From Nonomuraea sp. (GTDB lineage Bacteria > Actinomycetota > Actinomycetes > Streptosporangiales > Streptosporangiaceae): DNA of 21,488 bases. The position numbers and the translations under genes were made by a program. This document shows positions 1 to 6,818 of this stretch, in pieces. The stretch lies in NCBI GenBank assembly GCA_013362835.1, contig JABFVJ010000090.1, positions 1 through 21,488 of the forward strand. The letters are read 5' to 3'. The number at the start of each line of letters is the position of its first letter. Within the stretch, counting starts at the first letter, position 1. The notes under the pieces were generated by a model. The model saw only the letters and a program-made list of their open reading frames with translations. It did no database searches and was not told the origin of the DNA.

Positions 1-750
1 GCCACGACGGCGGTGGCCCTCAGCGCGGCCGCCGTCGCCGTCATGGCCCCGTGGCGGACGTCCGGTGCGGGCGCCACTTACGACGCGGCCGCCGTCTCGA
101 CGCCCTCGCCGGGCAGCGGGTCGGGCGGCCCGGTGGACGCCGGGACCACGCGCCCCGCCCCGGGCGACACGAAGGAGAGCCCGGCCGACTCCAGGTCCAA
201 GAAGACGCCGAAGGCGCAGACCCACAGCCCGCCGGCGGTCGTCTCGGAGCCGCCCCCGAGCTCGACGCCCCCCACGAAGCGGCCCGTCCGTACGCCGGAC
301 GTCAAGAAGTCGACGTCCGAGCCGAAGACGGACGACAAGGGCACGGTCACCTCGATGGGCGAGGACGACGACCCGCCGCCGCAGGAGACGCAGCCGAAGT
401 GGCAGTGCCGTTCGTGGGTGTCCACGGGCAGCGGCACGGGCGTGGAGATGTCGCCGTGCATGGCCATGGTGGGCGACGTCTTCCACCTCATGGGACGGAT
501 CAGGAGCGCCGCGTCGGTGCGTTCGGACGTCCATGTCCAGCTCTACAACACCGATCGGGACGCCAACGTCTCCCAGCCCTTCATCTGCAACGGCGTGGCC
601 CCTCCGCAGGACGGCGGGGTCGCCACGTGCGGCCCGTTCACCGTGACGGCGCCGAGGATCGGGGCCAAGCACGACGTGCGCCAGCGGTGGAAGAAGGCGG
701 GCGCGGCCTCGTTCAGCGGCGGGGCGGAGAGCCCCTGGGTGCTCTGGTAG
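1..750 (+). CDS. Membrane-anchored or secreted protein of unknown function (5' partial)
   Basis: The reading frame is already open at base 1, so the true start lies outside the window; 249 residues are visible. They begin with a hydrophobic alanine/valine-rich stretch, residues 1-18, that looks like a signal peptide core or single membrane helix. A linker of about 110 residues follows, rich in Pro, Ser, Thr and charged residues and typical of wall-spanning actinobacterial linkers. The C-terminal 120 residues form a compact domain with four cysteines (QCRSW, SPCMAM, FICNG, ATCGP), consistent with two disulfides outside the cell. I do not recognise the domain. It could be the extracellular sensor end of a larger membrane protein such as a Ser/Thr kinase, or a small anchored protein; the missing N-terminus would decide. 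The gene ends at TAG 748-750 and converges on the glycosidase. Confidence 0.7.
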   Translation, partial: ATTAVALSAAAVAVMAPWRTSGAGATYDAAAVSTPSPGSGSGGPVDAGTTRPAPGDTKESPADSRSKKTPKAQTHSPPAVVSEPPPSSTPPTKRPVRTPDVKKSTSEPKTDDKGTVTSMGEDDDPPPQETQPKWQCRSWVSTGSGTGVEMSPCMAMVGDVFHLMGRIRSAASVRSDVHVQLYNTDRDANVSQPFICNGVAPPQDGGVATCGPFTVTAPRIGAKHDVRQRWKKAGAASFSGGAESPWVLW

Positions 751-752
751 GG

Positions 753-789
753 CGTGCGGGCCGCCCCCGGGGGAGGGACGGCCCGCACG
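753..789. terminator. Bidirectional hairpin terminator between convergent genes
   Basis: A perfect 11-bp inverted repeat (CGTGCGGGCCG at 753-763, its complement at 779-789) surrounds a 15-nt loop that itself holds a CCCCCGGGGG palindrome. It fills the 44-bp gap between two converging stop codons. There is no U tract, which is common for actinobacterial terminators. Function is inferred from position and structure. Confidence 0.75.
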
Positions 790-794
790 AACGG

Positions 795-2840
795 TCACGG
801 ACGGGTGGTGCAGACGGTGCCGTTGAGGGTGAAGACCGAGGGCAGCACGTTCGGGCCGCTGTAGTTGCCCACGTAGCCGATCGTGGTCGAGCCGCCCTTC
901 GGCAGGGAGCCGCTGCCGGGTTCGTTCACGGCCTTGACGTTCGACCCGGTCTGGGTCCAGGTGGCGCTCCAGCCGCTGCCGAAGCTCTGCCACGGGCGGG
1001 GCCAGGTGAAGCTCAGGGTCCAGCCGCTCAGGGGGGCGCCGTTGTTGGTGATCTCGATGGCGCCGACGTAGCCGCTGGCCCAGTCGGTCTGGTTGGTGAG
1101 GCGGACGGAACAGGCGCTGGTGGCGGGGGTGCCGGTGGTGAAGGTCAGGGGCGGGGAGGCCCAGGACACGCCGCCGCCGGCGTCGCGGGCGATCACGTTG
1201 ACCGTGTAGCCGGTGCCGGGCTTGAGGTTGCCCACCGTGTACGAGGTGCCCGCGGTCTCGCCGAGCTGCTCGCTGACGGCGCCGTTCTGGCGGTGGATCT
1301 CGTACTTGGCGATGGGGCGGGCGCCGGGGGTGGCGGCGGGCCAGGAGATGGTGGCGGCCTTGTCGGTCACGTTCGAGGCGGTGGGCCGGCCCGGCGCGCC
1401 GGGGAGGCCGGTCTGCGGCGCGGACGGGTGCAGGACGACGGTGGTGAGCGAGAGCGGCGGGAGCGTCTGGCTGGTGGCCGTGCCGGTGTTCGCGGTGGTG
1501 ATGGCGGTCGCGCCGTTGGTGTGCGTCAGTACGGTCGGCGCCCCCGCCGCGGGCGTGAACCCGGCGTAGTCGACGGCGACCGGGTACGACGTGTCCGACG
1601 ACGTGTTGATCAGCATGACGGCCAGGTCGCCGTTCGGCCGGCGGACGGCGTGCGCGCTGACCTCGGGCTGGTCGGTCGCGGCCCGTACGAACTGATCACC
1701 CGGACGGGCGAACTTGCCGACCATCTGCAGCCCGTAGTACGGCGCGAACGGGGTGTTCAGCGGCGGCTCGCAGACGCTGCCGTCGGAGTTGCAGGCGGCG
1801 CTGGACAGCAGGCCGAAGTCGCCGTAGTCGGTGTGTCCCTCGACCTCGGTGACGTTGCCGATGCCGTTGTGCACGTTCCACCAGTCCACGGTGAACACGC
1901 CGTTCGCGAGGAGCGTGGCGTAGGCGTCGGCGGCGGCGAGGGCGCCGGGCTGCGTGTTCGTGCCGTTGCTGCTCGACCCGGTGTTGAACTCGGTCATCGC
2001 GATGCCGATGCGGTCGGAGCCGGGGCCCGCGTAGGCGGCGATCTGCTGCCGGGTGAGCTGGATCATGTCCGGGACCTGGCCGGCCTTGTCGAGCGCGCCG
2101 GGGTACCAGTGCAGGATGACGAAGTCGATCTTCGAGCCCGCGAGGGACAGGACGACCTTGTTCCAGGAGCCGTCGTCGCCTTCGGCGGTGATGGCGTCGG
2201 GCCAGTTGGCGGGGGTCGTCAGCACCGCGCCGACCTTGATGGACGGGTCGGCCGCCTTCATGGCGTCGGCGTACGCGACGACGTGCCTGGCGTACTCGGC
2301 CGGGCTCTTGTCGGCGTGGTCGTCGGCCTCCCAGGCGCTGCCGTAGTGGCCGTTGCCGTAGTTCTCGTTGCCGATCTCCCAGTACTTGACGCCGTAGCCC
2401 TTGGTGACGTTGGCGTGGCGGACCCAGGCGGCGGCCTCCTCGGCGGTGCCGGTGCCGTAGTTGGCGGTCACCATCGCCTGCGCGCCGGTACGCCGTACGC
2501 CGCTCATGAAGGTGTCGAAGTCGGTGTTCGGGGCGACGTAGCCGCCGGGGGCGGTGTGGGTGGCCCAGTGGTAGATGTCGGAGTAGGAGCCGCCGGGGTA
2601 GCGCAGCAGCTTGACGCCGGCGTCCTTGAGCAGGTCGGCGGTCTGGTTGGTGCCCAGGTTCGAATCCCAGATGGCATGGTTCGTACCGATGCCGGTCTCA
2701 GGGGCGGTGGCCAGGGCGGCGCGGGCGTTGACGGTCACCGCGACGGGGGTGACGTCGTCGGCGTGGGCCGGGGGAGCGATGAGGGCGGTCATGGTCAGGA
2801 GGGCCGCGAAAGCGGCCCTGGACAGGGTCTTGCCAGGCAT
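795..2840 (-). CDS. Secreted arabinofuranosidase-like glycoside hydrolase with FN3 and CBM2
   Basis: 681 aa from ATG 2840. An upstream in-frame ATG at 2900 is less likely, because the 2840 start puts a normal signal peptide first (residues 1-27, cut after PAHA) with a GAGG ribosome site before it. The catalytic part (about 30-475) looks like a clan GH-A barrel resembling alpha-L-arabinofuranosidases: WEIGNEN with candidate acid/base Glu159 and MTEFN with candidate nucleophile Glu284, followed by a beta-sandwich. An FN3 domain (about 478-570) and a C-terminal CBM2 (about 576-678, framed by Cys577 and Cys677, with exposed Trp residues) follow. The likely role is extracellular release of arabinose or related sugars from plant polysaccharide, with CBM2 holding the enzyme on cellulose or xylan. 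Exact family (GH51-like) and substrate are inferred. It is a monocistronic unit with its own promoter and candidate operators. Confidence 0.88.
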   Translation of the reverse strand: MPGKTLSRAAFAALLTMTALIAPPAHADDVTPVAVTVNARAALATAPETGIGTNHAIWDSNLGTNQTADLLKDAGVKLLRYPGGSYSDIYHWATHTAPGGYVAPNTDFDTFMSGVRRTGAQAMVTANYGTGTAEEAAAWVRHANVTKGYGVKYWEIGNENYGNGHYGSAWEADDHADKSPAEYARHVVAYADAMKAADPSIKVGAVLTTPANWPDAITAEGDDGSWNKVVLSLAGSKIDFVILHWYPGALDKAGQVPDMIQLTRQQIAAYAGPGSDRIGIAMTEFNTGSSSNGTNTQPGALAAADAYATLLANGVFTVDWWNVHNGIGNVTEVEGHTDYGDFGLLSSAACNSDGSVCEPPLNTPFAPYYGLQMVGKFARPGDQFVRAATDQPEVSAHAVRRPNGDLAVMLINTSSDTSYPVAVDYAGFTPAAGAPTVLTHTNGATAITTANTGTATSQTLPPLSLTTVVLHPSAPQTGLPGAPGRPTASNVTDKAATISWPAATPGARPIAKYEIHRQNGAVSEQLGETAGTSYTVGNLKPGTGYTVNVIARDAGGGVSWASPPLTFTTGTPATSACSVRLTNQTDWASGYVGAIEITNNGAPLSGWTLSFTWPRPWQSFGSGWSATWTQTGSNVKAVNEPGSGSLPKGGSTTIGYVGNYSGPNVLPSVFTLNGTVCTTRP

Positions 2841-2882
2841 CGGGGTACCTCGTCGTGAGTAACGGCATTCACTCGACGCCCC

Positions 2883-2896
2883 CTCCTGACCAGGAG
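2883..2896. promoter_or_regulatory. 14-bp palindrome near the glycosidase transcription start
   Basis: CTCCTG-AC-CAGGAG is a perfect 6+6 inverted repeat. It lies just downstream of the start site expected from the promoter at 2906-2935, a usual place for a repressor operator; alternatively it forms a small hairpin in the 5' UTR. The binding protein is unknown. Confidence 0.4.
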
Positions 2897-2905
2897 ACAA
2901 ACGTG

Positions 2906-2935
2906 ATCATGCAGTCGGGTGGCGGCACCCGTCAA
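2906..2935 (-). promoter_or_regulatory. Candidate sigma-70-type promoter of the glycosidase gene
   Basis: Read on the minus strand: TTGACG (2935-2930), an 18-nt spacer, then CATGAT (2911-2906). The predicted start near 2899 would leave a leader of about 59 nt before ATG 2840. The -35 is good and the -10 only fair. Confidence 0.45.
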
Positions 2936-2942
2936 TGGCCGT

Positions 2943-2953
2943 TGAAACTTTCA
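2943..2953. promoter_or_regulatory. Candidate sugar-regulator operator TGAAACTTTCA
   Basis: TGAAA-C-TTTCA is a perfect 5+1+5 inverted repeat just upstream of the predicted -35 of the glycosidase. GAAAC/TTTC-type palindromes are known upstream of xylanase and related hemicellulase genes in actinomycetes, where LacI- or ROK-type regulators act. The match in sequence and gene type suggests sugar-responsive control, but the regulator is not identified here. Confidence 0.45.
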
Positions 2954-3010
2954 CGCCGGAGCTCGGCGGCCAGCGCCTCGACCTCGACTCGATCGGGGCG
3001 CGGGTCGCGG

Positions 3011-3637
3011 CTAGCCGGGCTTGAGCAGGCCCCGCTCGTACGCCGCCGCGACCGCCGCCGCCCGGTCCTTGACGTCGAGCTTGGCGAAGACGTGCAGCAG
3101 ATGGGTCTTGACCGTGGCCTCGGTGATGAACAGACGTCCCGCCACGTCCCGGTTGGTCGCGCCGCGGGCGATGAGCCCGAGCACTTCGAGCTCGCGGGGG
3201 CTCAGGGCACGCTGTTCCGGCGCCCGCGCCCGCTGGGTCAGCAGCCCGGCCACGGCCGGCGACAGCACGCTCTCGCCCCGCGCCGCGGCGAGCACGGCCC
3301 GGCGCAGCTCGGCCCTCGGCGTGTCCTTGAGCAGGTAGCCCGTCGCGCCCTGCTCGATCGCGGGCACCACGTCGGCGTCGTCGCCGAAGGTGGTCAGGAC
3401 GAGCACGTGGGTGCCAGGACACTGCTCGCGCAGCCGGCGGATGACCTCGGCGCCGCTCATCCCGGGCATGCGCAGGTCGAGGAGGACGACGTCGGGGCCG
3501 GTCCGCAGGGCCACGGCGAGCGCCTCGGGGCCGTCGGCCGCCTCGCCGACGACCTCGAAGTCGTCGCTGTCGAAGATCCCGCGCAGGCCGTCCCTGACGA
3601 CCGGGTGGTCGTCCACGATGATCAGGCGTACCGGCAC
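3011..3637 (-). CDS. NarL/LuxR-family response regulator
   Basis: 208 aa from GTG 3637. The receiver domain (about 1-120) has the acidic pair Asp9/Asp10, phospho-acceptor Asp54 (LLDLRMPG), the Thr82-Thr83 switch and Lys104. The C-terminal LuxR-type helix-turn-helix (about 143-205) has the typical SPRELEVLGLIARG and ATVKTHL stretches. It is the last gene of the operon, 3 nt after the kinase stop, so it is almost certainly the partner of that DesK-type kinase. The likely output is control of the ABC exporter genes in the same operon and perhaps envelope-stress genes. The palindromes upstream of the operon are candidate binding sites. Stimulus unknown. Confidence 0.93.
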   Translation of the reverse strand: MPVRLIIVDDHPVVRDGLRGIFDSDDFEVVGEAADGPEALAVALRTGPDVVLLDLRMPGMSGAEVIRRLREQCPGTHVLVLTTFGDDADVVPAIEQGATGYLLKDTPRAELRRAVLAAARGESVLSPAVAGLLTQRARAPEQRALSPRELEVLGLIARGATNRDVAGRLFITEATVKTHLLHVFAKLDVKDRAAAVAAAYERGLLKPG

Positions 3638-3640
3638 GGC

Positions 3641-4783
3641 TCACGTCCCCTGGTCGGCGGGGATGGCCGGGACGGTGGCGGAGACGCCCGTGCCCTGGCC
3701 GGGGGCGCTCTCGACGGCGAAGCTCCCGGCCAGGCGGGTGACCCGCTGGCGCATCCCGACGAGGCCGAAGCCCGTGCCGGAGCCGGGCGAGAAGCCGGAC
3801 CCGTCGTCCCGTACGTCGAGCGCCACCACGTCCTCCATGTACGACAGTGTGAGCCCCACCCGTCCGGCGCGGGCGTGCCTGGCGACGTTGGCCAGCGCTT
3901 CCTGGGCCACCCGCAGCAGCGTGCTCTCGACCTCGGTGTGCAGCGGTCTCGCCTCGCCCGTCACCGACACCGAGGCCGGCACGCCGGAGGCCCGCGACCA
4001 GGCCGCCGCCACCTCCGACAGGGCGGCGGCGAGCTGCGCGTCCGCCAGCGGCGCCGGGCGCAGCGCCTGGACCGACCGCCTGGCCTCGGTCAGGCTCTCC
4101 CTGGCCAGCGCGCGTACGATCTCCAGCCGGGGTTCCGGCCCGTCGCCGATCGCCTCAAGCTGGGTGAGGATGCCGGTCAGCCCCTGGGCGATGGTGTCGT
4201 GGATCTCCCTCGCCAGGCGCTGCCGCTCGCCGAGCACCCCGGCCTCGCGCGCCTGGACCAGGAGCCGGGCCTGGAGGCCGGCGTTCTCCTCGGCGAGCGC
4301 GGCCAGCTTGGCGCTCTTCTCCTTGAGCTGCTCGTTCTGCTCGGAGACGGTCTGGAAGACCAGTCCGGTCATGGACGCGACCAGCACCCCGACGACGAAG
4401 GACGCGAGCAGCTCCACCGGCGTACGGCCGGGAGGCCGGGCGGCGACCAGCGCGCCGACCGTCACCGCGACCCCCGCGTACGCCCACAACCCCGGCAACA
4501 GCGCGAAACACTGGACGAACGCCCCCACCCCGGTCACCGTGAACACCGGGTCGATCCGTACCAACGTCACGATCACCGCGAGCAGCACGGCGAAGTACCC
4601 GGCCTTCACCCAGGCCCGCGCGATCCGGCCGGGACGGGCCGACACCACCAGCCAGTGCCACGCCGCCGCGAACAGCGCCAGGGCCAGCGCCTCCACCCGC
4701 CAGGCCCGCAGCAGCGAGAAGAGCGCAGGAAGCAGGACCAGCAGGTACGGAAGGGCCGCCGTGACGCGGTCCCACCGGCTCAC
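3641..4783 (-). CDS. Sensor histidine kinase, HisKA_3/DesK type
   Basis: 380 aa if it starts at GTG 4783, which overlaps the permease stop as GTGA; GTG 4786 directly before it is also possible. The N-terminal 145 residues hold about five hydrophobic membrane segments with little extracellular sequence, so the ligand may be sensed within the membrane or through the exporter. A coiled-coil linker (about 145-185) leads to the HisKA_3 motif QRLAREIHDTIAQGL with phospho-acceptor His195. The C-terminal HATPase_c domain shows the N box (QEALANVARHA) and glycine-rich ATP lid (DDGSGF, GFGLVGMRQR). It would phosphorylate the regulator encoded 3 nt downstream. The order ATPase-permease-kinase-regulator is a common actinobacterial layout for drug or envelope-stress export modules. 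Confidence 0.9.
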   Translation of the reverse strand: MSRWDRVTAALPYLLVLLPALFSLLRAWRVEALALALFAAAWHWLVVSARPGRIARAWVKAGYFAVLLAVIVTLVRIDPVFTVTGVGAFVQCFALLPGLWAYAGVAVTVGALVAARPPGRTPVELLASFVVGVLVASMTGLVFQTVSEQNEQLKEKSAKLAALAEENAGLQARLLVQAREAGVLGERQRLAREIHDTIAQGLTGILTQLEAIGDGPEPRLEIVRALARESLTEARRSVQALRPAPLADAQLAAALSEVAAAWSRASGVPASVSVTGEARPLHTEVESTLLRVAQEALANVARHARAGRVGLTLSYMEDVVALDVRDDGSGFSPGSGTGFGLVGMRQRVTRLAGSFAVESAPGQGTGVSATVPAIPADQGT

Positions 4784-5505
4784 CACCGCAGCGCCCTGAC
4801 CGCGAGCACGCCCGCCACCACGGACACCGCCGCCATGACGCCCAGCGCGACCGGCGAGGCCGGTTGCCCCGACCAGCCGTCGCGGATCGCCTGGACCGCG
4901 GGCGCCATGGGCGTCAGGTCGCCGATCGCCCGCATCGACCCCGACATGGTCTCGCGCGGGATCACCGCCCCGGACAGGAACACCATGGGGAAGAACAGCC
5001 CGAGCCCGATCACCGTCGCCGCCCGCCCGGTCGGGACCAGCGCGCCGAGGAGCAGGCCGACCGCGCCCAGGCTCAGCGCCCCGAGCAGCCAGGCGAGCAG
5101 CACGCCGGCGAGGTCGGCGGGCGCGCCCAGCCCGTAGCCGAGCACGCCGACGAGGGCGATCAGCGCCGTCCCGAGCACGGCCAGCAGCATGTGGGCGACC
5201 CATTGGGCGCCGAACAGCATGACCGGCGAGACGGGCGTGGCCCGCAGCCGCTTCAGCACCCCGCGCTCCCTGTACTGCGCCAGCGTGGCGGGCAGGACGA
5301 CCAGCGCGGCGAGGCCCACGACGAAGACGGTCAGCATCGGCACGGTGGCGTCGACGAGCGGCGCGCCGCCCGGCAGCGGCTTGTTCCCGCCGCGCAGCTT
5401 GACCCACAACATGATCAACGGGAAGGCCAGCGCGAAGAAGGCCGACATCGGGTCGCGCAGCCCCAGCGTGAGTTCGACGGCGATGACACGCGTGAAGCCT
5501 TTCAT
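4780..5505 (-). CDS. ABC-2 type transporter permease
   Basis: 241 aa. ATG 5505 overlaps the ATPase stop as ATGA, and the TGA at 4782-4780 overlaps the kinase start, so all three should be translationally coupled. Six hydrophobic segments are visible (about residues 18-35, 52-75, 100-123, 132-157, 161-183, 219-237). The segment GLFFPMVFLSGAVIPRETM before the last helix is the usual ABC-2 family signature. It is the membrane half of a DrrAB-like exporter in the cytoplasmic membrane, partnered by the ATPase just upstream. The substrate (antibiotic, lipid or peptide) cannot be read from the sequence. Confidence 0.92.
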   Translation of the reverse strand: MKGFTRVIAVELTLGLRDPMSAFFALAFPLIMLWVKLRGGNKPLPGGAPLVDATVPMLTVFVVGLAALVVLPATLAQYRERGVLKRLRATPVSPVMLFGAQWVAHMLLAVLGTALIALVGVLGYGLGAPADLAGVLLAWLLGALSLGAVGLLLGALVPTGRAATVIGLGLFFPMVFLSGAVIPRETMSGSMRAIGDLTPMAPAVQAIRDGWSGQPASPVALGVMAAVSVVAGVLAVRALRW

Positions 5506-6218
5506 GACCGGGCCCTCCCGGTCAGCGCGAAGTAGGCGTCCTCCAGGGAGGCGGCGTCCGCCTGGCCGACCAGCTCGCGCGGAGTGCCCTGCGCCACGAC
5601 CCGGCCGCCGTCGACGACCGCGATCCGGTCGCACAGGGCCTCGGCCTCGTCCATGAAGTGGGTGACCAGGACGACGGTGACCCCGCGCTCGCGCATGGCG
5701 CGGATCAGGCCCCACGTGGTGCGGCGGGCGTCGGGGTCGAGCCCGGTGGTGAGCTCGTCGAGCAGGACCACCTCCGGGTTGCCGACCAGGGCCAGCGCGA
5801 TGAACAGCCGCTGCTTCCAGCCGCCGGACAGGGCCGCGAACCGGGTGCCCTTCCTGTCGGTCAGGCCCCATTCGTCCATGAGGGTCCGCCAGTCGGCGGG
5901 ATGGTCGTACAGGGAGGCGTACAGGCGTAACGCCTCGCCGACCTTGAGGGCGTCGGGGAGTGCCGCCTCCTGGAGCTGGGCGCCGACGCGTTGCAGCAGC
6001 GCGCGCCGGTCGCCGTACGGGTCGAGGCCCAGCACCCGTACGGTGCCCCCGTCCGGCCGCCGCAGCCCCGACACGCATTCCACGACGGTCGTCTTCCCCG
6101 CCCCGTTGGGACCGGCGATCCCGAAGATCTCGCCGCGTCCCACCGTCAGTGAGACCCCGTTCACCGCCCGGTTGTCCTTGTAGCTCTTACGCAGGTCGTC
6201 GATCTCGATGACTGTCAT
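5502..6218 (-). CDS. ABC transporter ATP-binding protein (DrrA-like)
   Basis: 238 aa from ATG 6218. Walker A is GPNGAGKTT (36-44), the signature is LSGGW (130-134), Walker B is VVLLDE (150-155) with catalytic Glu155, the D-loop reads LTTGLD rather than the common PTNGLD, and the switch His187 lies in VTHFMDEAEAL. This architecture fits the ATPase of a two-gene exporter for drugs or envelope compounds. It is the first gene of the four-gene operon that ends with the response regulator. No convincing Shine-Dalgarno precedes the ATG. A GATCAT hexamer sits 6 nt upstream and is covered by a CCGAT-G-ATCGG palindrome, so the mRNA may be leaderless and regulated at the -10. Confidence 0.94.
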   Translation of the reverse strand: MTVIEIDDLRKSYKDNRAVNGVSLTVGRGEIFGIAGPNGAGKTTVVECVSGLRRPDGGTVRVLGLDPYGDRRALLQRVGAQLQEAALPDALKVGEALRLYASLYDHPADWRTLMDEWGLTDRKGTRFAALSGGWKQRLFIALALVGNPEVVLLDELTTGLDPDARRTTWGLIRAMRERGVTVVLVTHFMDEAEALCDRIAVVDGGRVVAQGTPRELVGQADAASLEDAYFALTGRARS

Positions 6219-6221
6219 GTC

Positions 6222-6232
6222 CCGATGATCGG
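6222..6232. promoter_or_regulatory. Palindrome CCGAT-G-ATCGG at the ABC/TCS operon start
   Basis: A perfect 5+1+5 inverted repeat 4-14 bp upstream of the ATPase ATG, overlapping the best candidate -10 (GATCAT, minus strand). It shares the CCGAT/ATCGG half-site with the palindrome at 6253-6270, suggesting two sites for one dimeric regulator, possibly the operon's own response regulator. Confidence 0.4.
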
Positions 6233-6252
6233 AGCAGGGCGGCGCCCCCGAT

Positions 6253-6270
6253 ATCCACCGATCGGTTGAT
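6253..6270. promoter_or_regulatory. Second palindrome upstream of the ABC/TCS operon
   Basis: ATCC-ACCGATCGGT-TGAT is an 18-bp inverted repeat with a perfect 10-bp core (ACCGATCGGT, 6257-6266) and one mismatched pair. It sits about 35-50 bp upstream of the ATPase start, where an activator or repressor could contact RNA polymerase. Confidence 0.4.
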
Positions 6271-6272
6271 GG

Positions 6273-6740
6273 CTACTTCGACAGGTAGAGCGTCTTCCAG
6301 GTGCCGGCGTACAGGCAGTTGACCGACGGCTTGGAGCTCTTGCCCTCGGCGCAGACCTTGAGCTCGACCTGGTAGACGTCGTGGTACTCGAAGGAGAAGC
6401 GCTTGGCGGAGCCGTAGGAGCAGTCGCGGACGCTGTGGTGCTTGAAGGGCAGGTTGCTCCCGTCGCGGTAGGTGACGCGGAAGACCGCCCAGCCGCAGGC
6501 CGAGTTCTTGCGGGTCTGGTCGAGCAGCTTTCCGGAGATCCGCACGGTGTCCGCGGTCGGGAGGTCGGCGTGGTCCTCGCCGCTCGCCGAGAGCGCGCCG
6601 GTCGCCTTGGCGGCGTGCCCGGGGGCGTAGTAGGGGCCCCACGGGCGGGCCGAGTCGGCCTGGGCGGGGGAGGCGAGCGCGACGAGGGCGGCGGTGGCGG
6701 CGAGACCGGCCAGCAGGGCTGCGGTACGGGAGGTGGTCAT
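6273..6740 (-). CDS. Small secreted protein of unknown function
   Basis: 155 aa from ATG 6740; a longer frame from 6794 would bury the signal peptide. Residues 1-28 form a clear Sec signal peptide (Arg, long Ala/Leu core, SPAQA cut site). The mature part of about 127 aa is beta-rich in appearance with four cysteines (NSACGW, VRDCSYG, ELKVCAEG, SVNCLYAG), so probably two disulfides. I see no catalytic motif. Proteins with this layout are common as uncharacterised exported proteins in Streptomyces and relatives. It lies 78 bp downstream of another secreted unknown on the same strand, and 54 bp from the ABC operon start. Confidence 0.8.
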   Translation of the reverse strand: MTTSRTAALLAGLAATAALVALASPAQADSARPWGPYYAPGHAAKATGALSASGEDHADLPTADTVRISGKLLDQTRKNSACGWAVFRVTYRDGSNLPFKHHSVRDCSYGSAKRFSFEYHDVYQVELKVCAEGKSSKPSVNCLYAGTWKTLYLSK

Positions 6741-6818
6741 CGGGAGGTCCTTCCTCTCTGCGGATGACCACACTCTGCGATGGACCGATTTCAACCGCCT
6801 TGCGGAGCCGCTTGCAAA

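Noticed and set aside
2655..2672. AGGTTCGAATCCCAG resembles a tRNA T-loop
   Set aside because: It lies inside the glycosidase frame (antisense of a WDSNLGTN stretch) and no acceptor, D or anticodon arms surround it.
51..2858. A 935-codon open frame on the plus strand across the glycosidase gene
   Set aside because: It is antisense to a gene with clear signal peptide, catalytic, FN3 and CBM2 domains. Its product is Arg/Gly/Val-rich low complexity, as expected from high third-position GC.
2855..5137. A 760-codon plus-strand open frame opposite the two-component genes
   Set aside because: Same cause: antisense to a response regulator and kinase with all hallmark residues; no recognisable domain in the translated frame.
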